A DNA stretch of 64,000 bases from Pohlia nutans (GCA_022496805.1 CM040100.1:25387009-25451008); one strand, 5' to 3'. Numbered from the stretch's first letter, positions 13,000 through 23,835 are shown. Notes: generated from the sequence alone by a model not told the origin. Made by a program: numbers and translations.

Positions 13000-14343
13000 G
13001 AGTATCAAGGAGACATGAAGATGAGATCACAAGGGGATAGGGGCTTCCACACCACGCAGCACACCACACTCATAGAATGGTAGACGAATTGCTCACCTAA
13101 AGATCACGTTCTGCCTCTGCTGGAGCTCGAGCATCACGGTCGCCGCCATCGCCAGTCGGCTGCGGGTTGCTCCTCGTATGTCGCATCATCTCCTCCGATA
13201 GCGGATGTTCCAAACTTCTTCCGCTAGGGTTTATCTGCAAAATTCACAAGATTTAGTCAGTGAATAACCAGTGCTTCAAGTGGGTGTGATTCAACTAGAC
13301 GCAGTACGAGCAATGACGATTGAACGATGCAAGGAGTAAGAGCCTGTGGATCCGAGGCAGAGCCGCGGCGCAGTAAGCCACCGCACTCACCGTGCAAGCT
13401 TGGACGAGGTGTACTGACCTAAACGGCTTGCGGGTTCCTAGTACCCAGTTCATCATCTAAACAATAGATTCCATCGAGCTGCCCCTTGTCCATCCACGGG
13501 TTCATCCACGTGCTAAATACCATCGTTAGGCTTTTGATTATCCAGGTGCTCGTGAGACCCAAAGCACTCGTGTACTCTACATTTACACGAGGTGACAAGC
13601 CTGGCGCTACCACAATCTTTATGTCCTTCACATGCCCAATGCTTAAGCTCCTTGAGGTGCTCAAATATTTTCAACACAGGTATCACCACAAAATTGGAGT
13701 ACCATGTGGTAACACTTGAATTTGGAATCGCAATAAAAAAACAATACCACTATTCTGTTGAGAATATTAGGTGGGGACGTAAAGTCTATGATGTTCATGC
13801 TATAATGTTCTGTATTTGACATCATGACCTTTATGAACTATTTGGGTCTCTGCAACTATTTGCAATTCCCACATCCATTGACTTAGTTCAAAATAGTCTA
13901 GAACTTCAACACTCACGAAGTCACTGTACTTCATCGTTTAAGACCACGCACTGAGTAGAAATTGCTTTTGAACGGAAAACTTACATGTTGCCATTGATGT
14001 TCGTCATCGCTTATAATGTCTTGATGAATCATTTCGCTGTACATCAACATATCTTGGGAAGACACCAAATCAGCTACATCGTCGTCTCCAAAGTCTAAAG
14101 TCATGGGCGTGGATTCATGATCATCCGTCAGTCGAGACTTGAGTCTTGGAGGTCTCATCTTAGACCGCTCAAGCGCACGTTTGCTTGAAAACATTAAATG
14201 ACCTCTTTTCTTTTTCTTTCTCAGTCCACTAGGTCCCTCTGACTGAAGTTGAGAGTTTCCTTCAAGCATCTGTCTAATACAAATGCAAATTTATAAACGC
14301 GCCAACTTCAATACTAGAATAGAGAGCAGATACTTATCTCACC
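13000..14343 (-). CDS. Upstream exons of the ParB-methyltransferase gene
   Basis: Two internal exons are visible. 14269-13985 follows the acceptor TATTAGACAG and encodes 95 codons with a basic patch (LRKKKKRGHLMFSSKRALER) and an acidic part, ending at CAACAT|GTAAGT. 13234-13097 follows TTTTGCAG and encodes 45 codons plus a terminal TAG directly on the donor (CTTTAG|GTGAGC). Both exons are phase 0 at each side, as is the exon at 9280, which is why I join them. The basic region could serve nuclear targeting. Linkage across the 3.6 kb minisatellite intron is inferred from phase only. Confidence 0.45.
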
Positions 14344-14503
14344 CAATAGTACTAACGACTGGACTTCTGTTTGGACGATCTCATTGACGACCACTCGAGT
14401 CCCCTTTGGCTAGAATATTGCAGCCTCCCTCCTCTCTTCCTCTTATACTGTCTACTAGCACTCTCAAGGATATTAGAATATGTCTCGTCCAAGTTCTGCA
14501 TAG
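14343..14503 (-). CDS. Possible first coding exon of the ParB-methyltransferase gene
   Basis: From an ATG near 14495 the frame reads MQNLDETYSNILESASRQYK, then a basic stretch, a TAG at 14352-14354, and three more codons to the donor TATTGG|GTGAGA. Phase 0 matches the next exon. Either the ATG is the start or the exon begins at an acceptor within ctctag/gcag just upstream. Real coding status is uncertain. Confidence 0.35.
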
Positions 14504-15102
14504 CCTAGAGTCAAACTCAATATTTTGATGACAACAGAATGCTCACACTATGATATTTGTGCTCCAGTTCCCGAAACCCTTAAAAACGTTTGAGAGCTAC
14601 CTCACAGCAAATTCTTTCATCCACGGAAACAAACGGGTGCATGTACCTACATGTTAGCCATTCTATGTTCTACTTAATATTACAAATTCTATAACTAGTA
14701 AGGCTTTGTAACAAGTCGGCTGATTCTATATTTTCAGTTCAACGCGTTTTCTAAACAACTCACATCCTCCTTGTTAGCTGTCACTGACTTGGCCACGATG
14801 TATATGTCTCTATTGATTACGGACGCTTGCTATAGCATGCGATTCATGATCTCCATATTCTGACTCCGCTGTCTTTGATTGTACTATAAAATGTAGCCTA
14901 TGTTCAAGCTGAATAGGTTATGCCGTCACAGACTTGTCACTTGTCAGTGATGTACTTCAAATACAACGCGTACGTTAGAATTGAAGTCCTCAACTACGGT
15001 AGTATATCTGCAAGATATAATTCAATGAACACATCTTCTACACACATTAGAACTGTTTTTTTCTCTCGTTAATCCCTTGCCACTGTAACTCTAGCCGCAG
15101 TT
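14504..15102. other. Intergenic region between divergent genes
   Basis: No gene recognised. It lies between the 5' end of the minus-strand ParB-methyltransferase model and the plus-strand ORF at 15103, so promoters for both could be here. No distinctive element is visible. Confidence 0.35.
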
Positions 15103-15576
15103 ATGGATGCTTCAGAACTAGGCTCTGCAGAGGAAGTGATAAAGTTAGACAAATTTGGGAGATTGGGTACGCGAAACAAAGAAGACTATCCCGTTGTGTC
15201 AAGGAATGGACGTTTGGTGCAGATGTCGAATCCCATCAACAGCTTGGAGGGTGCAGTGGAATTGTGGATGGGCGAATTCCCAAACTGTCAGGACTACAAC
15301 ATCGACCTCGCAATCATCTTGCTCGACAAAGATGTTCTTCGATTCTACCGCGTACCGTGTGGAATTTGGGACTCCCTTCCTCGACATCCTCTTGTTTGGA
15401 GGCTCATGTGGTCTCATTATGTTTGCCAATTGTTGGGACTCCCCGATCCTTGCAACCTCGAAAGCGAGGGTGTTCCAATTGTGCCAGAAGAAATTGCAAC
15501 TGCCGTGCAAGACTTCTTTGACGATGAAGCCAAGCCTCCGTTTTGGGGTTCCGTTCCAAACACAATGCCCATCTAG
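15103..15576 (+). CDS. Orphan ORF, 157 aa, unknown function
   Basis: A single uninterrupted frame from ATG (MDASELGSAEEVIKLDKFGR) to TAG. Composition looks like a real globular protein: balanced charge, many tryptophans and cysteines (GIWDSLPRHPLVWRLMWSHY, then VCQLLGLPDPC). No signal peptide or membrane segment is seen. I do not recognise the family. It sits upstream of a 258-bp tandem repeat and a second plus-strand ORF, so both may belong to one transcription unit or one mobile element. Overlapping frames on both strands are shadows. Confidence 0.5.
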   Translation: MDASELGSAEEVIKLDKFGRLGTRNKEDYPVVSRNGRLVQMSNPINSLEGAVELWMGEFPNCQDYNIDLAIILLDKDVLRFYRVPCGIWDSLPRHPLVWRLMWSHYVCQLLGLPDPCNLESEGVPIVPEEIATAVQDFFDDEAKPPFWGSVPNTMPI

Positions 15577-15849
15577 TCCCTAGGCCATGGAAATTACTTA
15601 CGAGCTACCTTTCCAGAAGCTCCAGCTTAGATTTTGATGATTAAAATCAAAATATCCTTGTACTGAAGAGCAAGATAAGGAATATAAATTACTTAGCCGT
15701 ATCCAGGATTATTAGACGGGTGCCTTAGAAGCTTCGTCTCTGGTATAGATATATTAGTCCTACAAAACGCTGCACTTTCGTGAAGAGTGTTGGGTTTTTG
15801 TGACACTATAAATAAAACTGCACGACAAATTCTTCACTTGAATATTGTA

Positions 15850-17660
15850 TCAGTTTATGTTGTATCACTCAGCCATCGCCGATTTAGATTCCTTCCATTC
15901 TCTTTACATCCACTCTTGAACTTTGAACTGCGAGCTCATGCATGTGACAGTGTGCATTCTATTTTGTTTTTTTATACGCGAGCGCCGTATAGCACTCTGA
16001 CATTGTGTAGATTAGTCATTCACATAAAGTGAAATTGTTGCTTGTTGCAGTGCGGTTCCAATCTTAGACCTATCCCACAATCTTCTTTTTAATTTCTACT
16101 GCTACAATGAATATATGTTGTATGACTTAGCCAACGCCGATTTAGATTCCTCCCATTCTCTTTACATCCACTCATGAGCTTTGAACTACGAGCTCATGCA
16201 TGTGACAGTCTGCATTCCTATTTCTTTCTTAATACGCGAGCGCCGTATCACACTCTGACATTGTTTAGATTAGTCATTCACATAAAGTGAATCTGATGCT
16301 TGTTGCAGTGCGGCTCCAATCTTAGACCTATCCCACAATCTTCTTTTTAATTTCTACTGCTACAATGAATATATGTTGTATGACTTAGCCAACGCCGATT
16401 TAGATTCCTCCCATTCTCTTTACAACCACTCATGAGCTTTGAACTGCGAGCTCATTCATGTGACAGTCTGCATTCCTATTTCTTTCTTAATACGCGAGCG
16501 CCGTATCACACTCTGACATTGTTTAGATTAGTCATTCACATAAAGTGAATCTGATGCTTGTTGCAGTGCGGCTCCAATCTTAGACCTATCCCACAATCTT
16601 CTTCTTAATTTCTACTGCTACAATGAATATATGTTGTATGACTTAGCCAACGCCGATTTAGATTCCTCCCATTCTCTTTACATCCACTCATGAGCTTTGA
16701 ACTGCGAGCTCATGCATGTGACAGTCTGCATTCCTATTTCTTTCTTAATACGCGAGCGCCGTATCACACTCTGACATTATTTAGATTAGTCATTCACATA
16801 AAGTGAATCTGATGCTTGTTGCAGTGCGGCTCCAATCTTAGACCTATCCCACAATCTTCTTTTTAATTTCTACTGCTACAATGAATATATGTTGTATGAC
16901 TTAGCCAACGCCGATTTAGATTCCTCCCATTCTCTTTACATCCACTCATGAGCTTTGAACTGCGAGCTCATGCATGTGACAGTCTGCATTCCTATTTCTT
17001 TCTTAATACGCGAGCGCCGTATCACACTCTGACATTGTTTAGATTAGTCATTCACATAAAGTGAATCTGATGCTTGTTGCAGTGCGGCTCCAATCTTAGA
17101 CCTATCCCACAATCTTCTTTTTAATTTCTACTGCTACAATGAATATATGTTGTATGACTTAGCCAACGCCGATTTAGATTCCTCCCATTCTCTTTACATC
17201 CACTCATGAGCTTTGAACTGCGAGCTCATGCATGTGACAGTCTGCATTCCTATTTCTTTCTTAATACGCGAGCGCCGTATCACACTCTGACATTGTTTAG
17301 ATTAGTCATTCACATAAAGTGAATCTGATGCTTGTTGCAGTGCGGCTCCAATCTTAGACCTATCCCACAATCTTCTTTTTAATTTCTACTGCTACAATGA
17401 ATATATGTTGTATGACTTAGCCAACGCCGATTTAGATTCCTCCCATTCTCTTTACATCCACTCATGAGCTTTGAACTGCGAGCTCATGCATGTGACAGTC
17501 TGCATTCCTATTTCTTTCTTAATACGCGAGCGCCGTATCACACTCTGACATTGTTTAGATTAGTCATTCACATAAAGTGAATCTGATGCTTGTTGCAGTG
17601 CGGCTCCAATCTTAGACCTATCCCACAATCTTCTTCTTAATTTCTACTGCTACAATGAAT
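15850..17660. repeat. 258-bp tandem repeat, about seven copies
   Basis: The motif tgacttagccaacgccga recurs at 16123, 16381, 16639, 16897, 17155 and 17413, exactly 258 bp apart, with a more diverged first copy near 15865. Copies two to seven are almost identical. Each unit contains a pyrimidine-rich block, cgcgagcgccgtatcac and a splice-acceptor-like cttgttgcag. There is no sustained open frame. Confidence 0.92.
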
Positions 17661-17800
17661 ATACTCACTCCCTAGCAAACGACATCATGTTATATACTGA
17701 ATCAAAATCATTGCCCCTCTCAATTCATTTTACCGTGTCTTCATTGCAGATTTGTTTCTCGTCTTGAAACAAACAATATCTTTGTACCCAGCTCTTTTCC

Positions 17801-18490
17801 ATGGCCAGCATTTCTGTTAGAGGTGACGAGGTCCCACTAGTTCTACCAATACCTGAATCTGGCTTTGTCAAGGTCACCTCTAACCTTCTCTACATTAGGT
17901 TCGGTCTAGCAGAAAGCTCCATTATGGTCGAAGAAGAGGTCCTTGAGAAGTATGGAATAGTCAAAGAGGGCATTCTATTGTCTAGATGTACAGACGACGA
18001 GGGTTACTACTGGCTCCTCCATCCTGGGCACAACAGGGCATACGGTCTCACCCCGCAGCAACTGGCTGCATCTACTGAAATTATTGCCCCTGCCTCGGAT
18101 ACTTCCACCGTTGAGTTGCCCCACGCATGTCGTGATAGAAGGAATTTTGCAGATCAAACTCGTTCCGTTGCAGATATTATGGTCAATCTTCGTAATGTGA
18201 AACGTGAATCTTTAGACCCCATCATTGAGTTGTCTAGTGAGTCTAAGGGGGAAACACCTTCACTGCCTTCCCAACTTCCAAACTTGAATGAACCATCTCC
18301 TTCTGTTGCGACTCATCCTACTGCCCGCACCCCCGCTAATAGTCCATCTTCCTCCTCGTTCTCCCTCCCACCTCTGTATCCTAGTAGTTCACTTGATTGT
18401 CCTAGTGTAATGCAATGTCTGCGGAAGCTTTCTAGTGTTCCTGGCTCTCGTACTGAACTTGCTCAAATAGATTTTGATCGCATCGAATAG
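17801..18490 (+). CDS. Orphan ORF, 229 aa, with disordered Ser/Pro tail
   Basis: The frame runs from ATG (MASISVRGDEVPLVLPIPES) to TAG without interruption. Residues 1 to about 110 look globular, with LLYIRFGLAESSIMVEEEVL and a tyrosine/tryptophan cluster (DDEGYYWLLHPGHNRAYG). Residues 145-210 are rich in Ser and Pro and probably disordered, and the C-terminus returns to a short helical stretch. There is no signal peptide. I do not recognise the domain. It begins about 140 bp after the end of the 258-bp repeat, which may therefore act as its upstream region. It converges on the minus-strand acidic exon at 19301-18896. Confidence 0.5.
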   Translation: MASISVRGDEVPLVLPIPESGFVKVTSNLLYIRFGLAESSIMVEEEVLEKYGIVKEGILLSRCTDDEGYYWLLHPGHNRAYGLTPQQLAASTEIIAPASDTSTVELPHACRDRRNFADQTRSVADIMVNLRNVKRESLDPIIELSSESKGETPSLPSQLPNLNEPSPSVATHPTARTPANSPSSSSFSLPPLYPSSSLDCPSVMQCLRKLSSVPGSRTELAQIDFDRIE

Positions 18491-18895
18491 CCCGTACATC
18501 TGTAAGACTATTGTACATTTGTCCCCTAGTCTTCCTTAACAATACTCAAACAAACACAGCCTTGTTCCACGGTCGTCCTCATCTTACATATGTAATTCTA
18601 CGACATTTGCAACCCTTCCACATAGAAGCACCTCTATGCGATGTTCAAGCCTGTGACTAATAGTCCTCCCATCACGTTTAGGTTACTGTACCATATGTCT
18701 CCATATTACTCTTACGAAGACAATGAGAACAACATACCCATGTCTACCTGTGCAGTTCAAATCAATGAAGTTCATGGCATGCCAACTTTCTCTACTAAAT
18801 TAGCAGTACATTTTCCACTTCAATAAACTCATAGACTGCACATACATTACTGGACGACGTTTCTACAATCACTAGTTGTATTAAAAATTTCTGTT

Positions 18896-19301
18896 TCATA
18901 TCTCAGGGTTTTGTTTGCTGTAGTAAGAGTCCTCGCTGTCACTGTAGTCCTCCTCACCGTTGCTGGAGCTGTACTCGGAGTACGTGCCTTCAATCGTCGT
19001 GTCCTCTGTACCTAAAGATGACTCTATAGATGTTGACAATGTATTTCCATAAGAGTGTTCTCCATCCTCCGCCGACGATGGTGTACTCCCGGAAGTGCTT
19101 GAGTCGGAGGTCCCGGCCTCGTATTGTTCGCCACTGCTAGCACAATCGGAGGTAGTATGTGCAAATCCCCTCTCCGCTAATTGATAGTCACCTTCGCCTC
19201 CCGCAGACGATTCTGGACTAGGTAAAGACGGTGTTCTAATTTCTCCAGTCTCTAGGGCTATCTTCGCTTCTTCTAATGCCTTTGCGTTCTGCGCAGCATA
19301 T
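18896..19301 (-). CDS. Terminal exon of an acidic, Ser/Glu-rich protein
   Basis: After a good acceptor (CTCTTCCTTGCAG) the frame reads YAAQNAKALEEAKIALETGE and continues for about 135 codons to TGA at 18898-18896. It is rich in Ser, Thr, Glu, Asp and Tyr (for example YSEYSSSNGEEDYSDSEDSY), typical of a disordered acidic tail. Acidic tails of this kind end several mobile-element proteins in this window. The upstream exon is probably within 19380-19540 on the same strand, but I could not find a donor in matching phase. Function unknown. Confidence 0.4.
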
Positions 19302-20259
19302 CTGCAAGGAAGAGGACAGTCCCAAAAACATGTGTTACAGCTGATGACGGCTTCTTTGACAAAATGGGTGACAAAAGGAAACGTTCACGCACATTGGGCC
19401 CTGTGCCTCCAAGTGTGCATGAAAGTCCCAGTGATTTCATCCAATAAACCCTAAATGGACGACTTCTGTTAACCGCCCGTTTCAAAACCCAACAGAGTTC
19501 CCACGGCCACCTCATTTTCATTCTTTTACTAGCCATTTGCATGGTTTAGAAGGTGACGGTGCTGCTGAACATTCGGGAAAGTGGCGTGGCGATGGCGGTT
19601 CCAAACACCAGAACCAGTCCTAGACTGCCATTGCCTTATCATTTCCGATCTAGAAGGCTGTTTAGCGACAAAATGCGGCCTACTATGGCGCCCTCACAGC
19701 TTTTCACTTGGCTGAACTACGCTTGCAACAACACCTGGTTGAAGGTAAGATCCTTACAAAAAATTCTCCACTCCCGTTTTTGCTCCTAAATCCGCTTCAT
19801 TTGCGACTATTGTCCTATATCTATGCAATTCATACTCGGTTACCTTCATATTCACTCTCTCCACTTATTCGTGCAATCTACGGGTTTCGCATTTGCAAGC
19901 AACCTTCTCTCTCAGCTCAGAAGATCCCCACAAGAAAGGTCGCGCACCACATCGCAAGAAAAGCAACGGAGCAAATACGACGGATTCTCGGGTTCTGTGT
20001 ACCTAGGCCAGCGTGAGGCGAGAGTTGCTGTACTCTGGCGTTCAGGTGTTTCTTCTTACATAACCCTATTTGCTGCGATGGCGTTCTTATGATTCAGAAG
20101 TGTAGTTGTGCTCTGGCGGAAAATGTACCTTGCGTTTGTCAATTACGAGTGACAAACGCTTCGTCACTCAACATGTCAATTCAGTGAAATCTACGTTTTA
20201 GTGGTAGAGTGTAATTGGTGTCGTCAAATCAAAAAAAACTGTTGAATTGTCTCAAATCT

Positions 20260-20740
20260 GCATCACAGGAAGATCACAGATTTGAAGTATTCTGGAGATC
20301 TGATTCATGATATGTAGATTAAAGATCTGTAAAATCTGGTACATCGTGGATTACAGATCTGAGTTCAATATATGTCTCTGTCATACTCTTGATTCAAAGG
20401 TCCGTTCTGCCCATTCTCTTTCGAACCCTACTTCCGCAAATGAATTAGTTTGAACCCCTGATGTCAGTTCTACGCTTCTCAAAACATTAAAGACTGTCCG
20501 TCACTCACGACTCCGAATGCCTTGTCACTCAACCTGTCAATTCAGTGACATGTTCATGTCACTGGCACAATCAACTTAATTTCTACAAATCTACTTTTAG
20601 GCAGCAAAATATTAGATCTTCATGACCTGTACATTACAGATCTGCAAGATCTCTGAGATTGTATCCCTTACATGATGATTACAGATCTGCAATATGTCGC
20701 ACTTGCTACATTACAGATTTGCAATATTTCTCTCAAGAAT
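20260..20740. repeat. Short dispersed repeats (ttacagatctg)
   Basis: The motif ttacagatctg or a close variant (gattacagatctg, attacagatttgcaata) appears about six times in 480 bp, and tgtcaattcagtga occurs twice (about 20175 and 20535). Clusters of short repeats of this kind are typical of the subterminal regions of CACTA elements, so this may be near the left end of the outer TNP2-type element. I did not find its CACTA terminus. Confidence 0.5.
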
Positions 20741-21060
20741 ATTCGTTAAGTTCATAATTAATTGTGCAAGTGCCACGTACATCATGACTCGGTTCATGGT
20801 AAAATCCATACTTTATAATTCACAGTGATTGCCTAAATTACCTGCATTTGTGTGCAATTCTGTGAACTTAGGCACGTTTGTTTCAAATATCAACCTTTCA
20901 TACATGCACGACAGCTTGTATATAAAATTACTTCTTGTCATAATAGTGGGAATTGGTTTCAATGTTTGGCAGCTCTCAAAACATCTGGCGTCAAATTTGC
21001 CTGTAATCGTGGACAACTGGGAGGAAGGACACATAGGAGACCCGAACAAATTCCATCGAC

Positions 21061-21432
21061 ATGGACTCCAAGCCGGACTGTGTTTTCAAAGGTATCCGTT
21101 CTGATACCACTGTGGATGTAGAGCGTGTCCATGACGTGGTACCTGATAGTACTGTGGATGCTGGCGTTTCCAAGTACAGGAAACATGCAAGGCCAAGTGT
21201 GACCCTACGTAGTTGTTTTAGTTTAATGCCGATACAAGGGTCTGCACAGGGGTCGAATACAAAGCGTAGAACAAACATAGAAACTAAGAAGATACTTGTA
21301 GATATGTTGCTGCGCTCAGACTTAATGATGCGGAATTCAGAACGACTACGAGCAAAAATATTACGACTAAATGCGCAGGCAGAACTACTATTACAAGACA
21401 TCCTTGAGGACCTGCATGCATTAGATTCGTAG
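21061..21432 (+). CDS. Small ORF, 123 aa, unknown
   Basis: The frame from MDSKPDCVFKGIRSD to TAG is uninterrupted. The C-terminal half is basic then helical (RRTNIETKKILVDMLLRSDL, RLNAQAELLLQDILEDLHAL), suggesting an amphipathic helix or leucine-rich dimerisation region. An AG before aaattccatcgacATG could be an acceptor, so this may be an exon rather than a whole gene. It lies in the presumed 5' part of the outer CACTA element. No family recognised. Confidence 0.35.
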   Translation: MDSKPDCVFKGIRSDTTVDVERVHDVVPDSTVDAGVSKYRKHARPSVTLRSCFSLMPIQGSAQGSNTKRRTNIETKKILVDMLLRSDLMMRNSERLRAKILRLNAQAELLLQDILEDLHALDS

Positions 21433-23237
21433 AGCCGATGACATCGGATTCTGTGTTGTTTAAATTTATAAGCATTTCACATATATAATCAGAGCACGTC
21501 TCTACAGGTATCTGTTGTCAATGAGTGAATGTGCACAAAATATGTATGTGTGAATTTGTCATTGTGTTTGTTTTCTTTGTTATACCAATGAATGATGACA
21601 TCTGTGTCTTTTCTGTATTGTTCAGAAATGTAGTAGTGCATGTTCAATAATCAGGAAGATAAATTACAGTTGCTGTGATTTTTCAAGAGTGAAAGTATGT
21701 ATTCCCATTCGTTATGTATTCGTGGTTGTGACATGTACTTAGACGTTCTTCATTTTACACTTGCTGTTAAGTTTGGCTTTGTCAGTTTCACGGTGACAAG
21801 ATATTTATATTATACTTGCAAATTGTAGAGAAATGTCACGCTGTACATAGAACCGTAGATTAGGACGTCCTAGATATAAATTCTAGTACACATTGTGTTA
21901 GAGCCCTGGCACACAGAACTTCATTGTAATTCCTTTTGTCCTACAATAGTTCACAGAAGCAGAATGAATGTGTTCACAATATTCAATAACTTGCTTGGTA
22001 TACTTATTGTGGTTTATGCCGTCCTCATCAGCAACGTCTAGCAGGCAACCGAGATTGTAGAACGGTCTGACCACATTTTCTGCATCCCCCACGATAGCAA
22101 CGTACACTGTCTCCTGCGTTCGCAAAATTTTCATTCAAATTAATAACGCGGCATTGACAGGAAAAAAAGGTGAGACTTCAAACATGTTTCAGGGTTTCCA
22201 ATCCATACTTTTGTTTCTCACGAATTTTGAAATACACCAAAGTGCACATAATATGTATGTCGTCGAAACTAACGCTGAGGGAATGCAATTATATCAGATA
22301 TGTTTCCTTGGTATAATGCTTATGTACTGTTATAAAGGTGTTCTGTACGAACGTTGCGGTGTTGACGTCGGTATATTTTAAAATCTAACTTATTGTTTAA
22401 CTTAGTGTGGGTTTAAACAGTAATAAGAAATATCCCTTGTACTTCATGGAAACATCCTTTACGACAATGATTTCTGGAAATAGTAGATAATTTATAGATG
22501 GGAATAATTCTGTATAGAAGTCAGGGTTGTTATAATGATATCAATATATCAGATGCAGTAAATACCATAATTAATCAGTGGCCATTGCAAATATCTGTCA
22601 ATAAATTTATCATTTCAAGCCAATGGTACTAAATTCTTTGGTTTCTGACAGGAAGCCACATGTTATGTTATGAGAATCTCTTAAACAATCCATGTCCGGT
22701 ATCCTTGTGGGTGTGAAAAATGCCACGGATTCAAGACACAAACAATACAGATTGTTGAAAAGCACCACCGGAAGTACGGCCGAGACAACTCTCTAGAACA
22801 ACCTCTTCTTGTAAGTTTGTGTTTAATATTCTGGTTATTCACTTTCCGCATTTGGCTACATTTGTATGGACGGTGCTCATTCACTATGTTGTAGGTGTTT
22901 AGAAATCATTCTACATGAATATCGTTGACACACATTGGTCCAAGCCCTCCTATTCAGTGCAGTAGGAATACTTGCAGCAGTCAATGTTCACATATCTTGG
23001 CAAACCCATAGCACCTCATTCAGAATTTTCTAGATTCTGGAACTACCGCGATGTTGTATCTGTCGCTTATTGTGGAACTGATTCGATGATCGTTCCTTGT
23101 ATACGACTTCTATTGTACTATAAGTACTGGAAGTCATTGGGTTTACAAGTCTGTGAGCCTCATTGCGTTTTTTCAGTTATTGATATACATCTATGTTGGC
23201 AAAAAACTTATTCACGTGTTCTTGTCTGGTTTCGCAG
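21433..23237. other. Non-coding stretch of the outer CACTA element
   Basis: Mostly AT-rich with short frames only. A 78-aa minus-strand frame at 22134-21898 has mixed composition, but nothing recognisable. I interpret the region as 5' sequence and intron of the TNP2-like gene that begins at 23238. Confidence 0.35.
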
Positions 23238-23835
23238 AGGAATCCAAATCAGCGCCTAAACCAGGGAGAACACTATGGTAACAACGATGGTGCTGGGCAG
23301 GCAGGGCATCCGAAACAAAGGAGTGATGTGCAATCCGGCGACAGTGCTGAAGTGGGAGGTGAGGATGTCTACTTCGATGCCCAAGATTCAGATGAATTTG
23401 AACCTGCTCCTCCAAACACCGATGTGAATTTCGATCAAATGGCTGAGGACTACTTTGCGCGAGTTGATGAAATCCACCAGCAAGTACAAGTGGAGGAGGA
23501 TGCAGTCTTAGACTTCGAAGACTTGTCTGGAGAGGAGGATGAACCAGACAGGACGCCCATTCTGGAAGAAATACTTCGGGAATCAACTGAGCCATTGTAT
23601 CCCGGATCCCAAACCAACAGGTTACAATTCTGCATTGTTTTGATGTCATTGTGCACTTTATTTTCCATCAGCCATCATTGTCTCGATGAGATACTCACAT
23701 TTCTGAAGCACGATGTTTTACCCGCGGGGAACACCTGCCCTACATCTTCATACGAGATGAAGCGAATGCTTTTGAAACTTGGGTTGTCGCATGAGACCAT
23801 ACACTGCTGTGAGTGTGGTAAAACTTTGTATTCAC
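23238..23835 (+). pseudogene. TNP2-like CACTA transposase, N-terminal part
   Basis: After the acceptor TTTCGCAG the frame encodes an acidic leader (DVYFDAQDSDEFEPAPPNTD) and then the typical TNP2 start: LYPGSQTNRLQFCIVLMSLC, a DEILTFLKHDVLPAGNTCPT block, and KLGLSHETIHCCECGKTLY. In plant TNP2 proteins this region precedes the zinc-ribbon-like segment and Transposase_21. The frame is broken exactly at 23833 by insertion of a second CACTA element; the coding sequence resumes at 31707. The protein would bind element ends and catalyse transposition, but this copy is dead. Confidence 0.75.

Larger units (their letters stand above)
9421..13000. repeat. GC-rich minisatellite complex inside an intron
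   Basis: About 3.6 kb built from variants of tgacgagcac, cgagccccatgga and gtcccataacg, on a background otherwise much more AT-rich. It lies between the exons at 13097 and 9280 of the ParB-methyltransferase model. Long open frames on both strands here (for example 9448-10137 minus and 10520-11005 plus) are low-complexity by-products of the repeats, not genes. Confidence 0.8.
4580..14503 (-). pseudogene. ParB-like/coiled-coil/DNA methyltransferase-like gene, multi-exon
   Basis: Hand-built model, exons from 5' to 3': 14503(?)-14343, 14269-13985, 13234-13097, 9280-8625, 8509-8317, 8214-8020, 7937-7722, 7588-7353, 7115-6401, 6063-5715, 5630-5357, 5188-4981, 4880-4580. Every border has GT/AG and codon phase is kept at all junctions except 5715/5630. 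The product would be about 1,240 aa. It contains a basic N-terminal region, a ParB-like domain, a helical middle, a Lys/Glu-rich coiled coil, and a methyltransferase-like domain with motif IV before motif I (beta order), ending in an acidic Ser-rich tail. In-frame TAG codons lie at 14352-14354, 13097-13099, 6416-6418 and 5502-5504. There is no in-frame TAA or TGA. ParB-methyltransferase fusions are known from phages and bacteria; an intron-rich plant version is unfamiliar to me. It is either decayed or relies on UAG readthrough. Confidence 0.7.

Noticed and set aside
4580..14503. Organism-wide reassignment of stop codons
   Set aside because: The ARM/TPR gene is free of in-frame stops and ends in TAA, and CACTA remnants contain TAA and TGA stops. 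A green-alga-style TAA/TAG code is therefore unlikely; only UAG readthrough or mutation remains.
9421..17660. CRISPR array
   Set aside because: Units are contiguous without unique spacers, and the genome is eukaryotic.
19550..20100. Overlapping plus-strand frames of 78-102 aa
   Set aside because: No recognisable domain, three frames overlap, and composition is not distinct from the surroundings.
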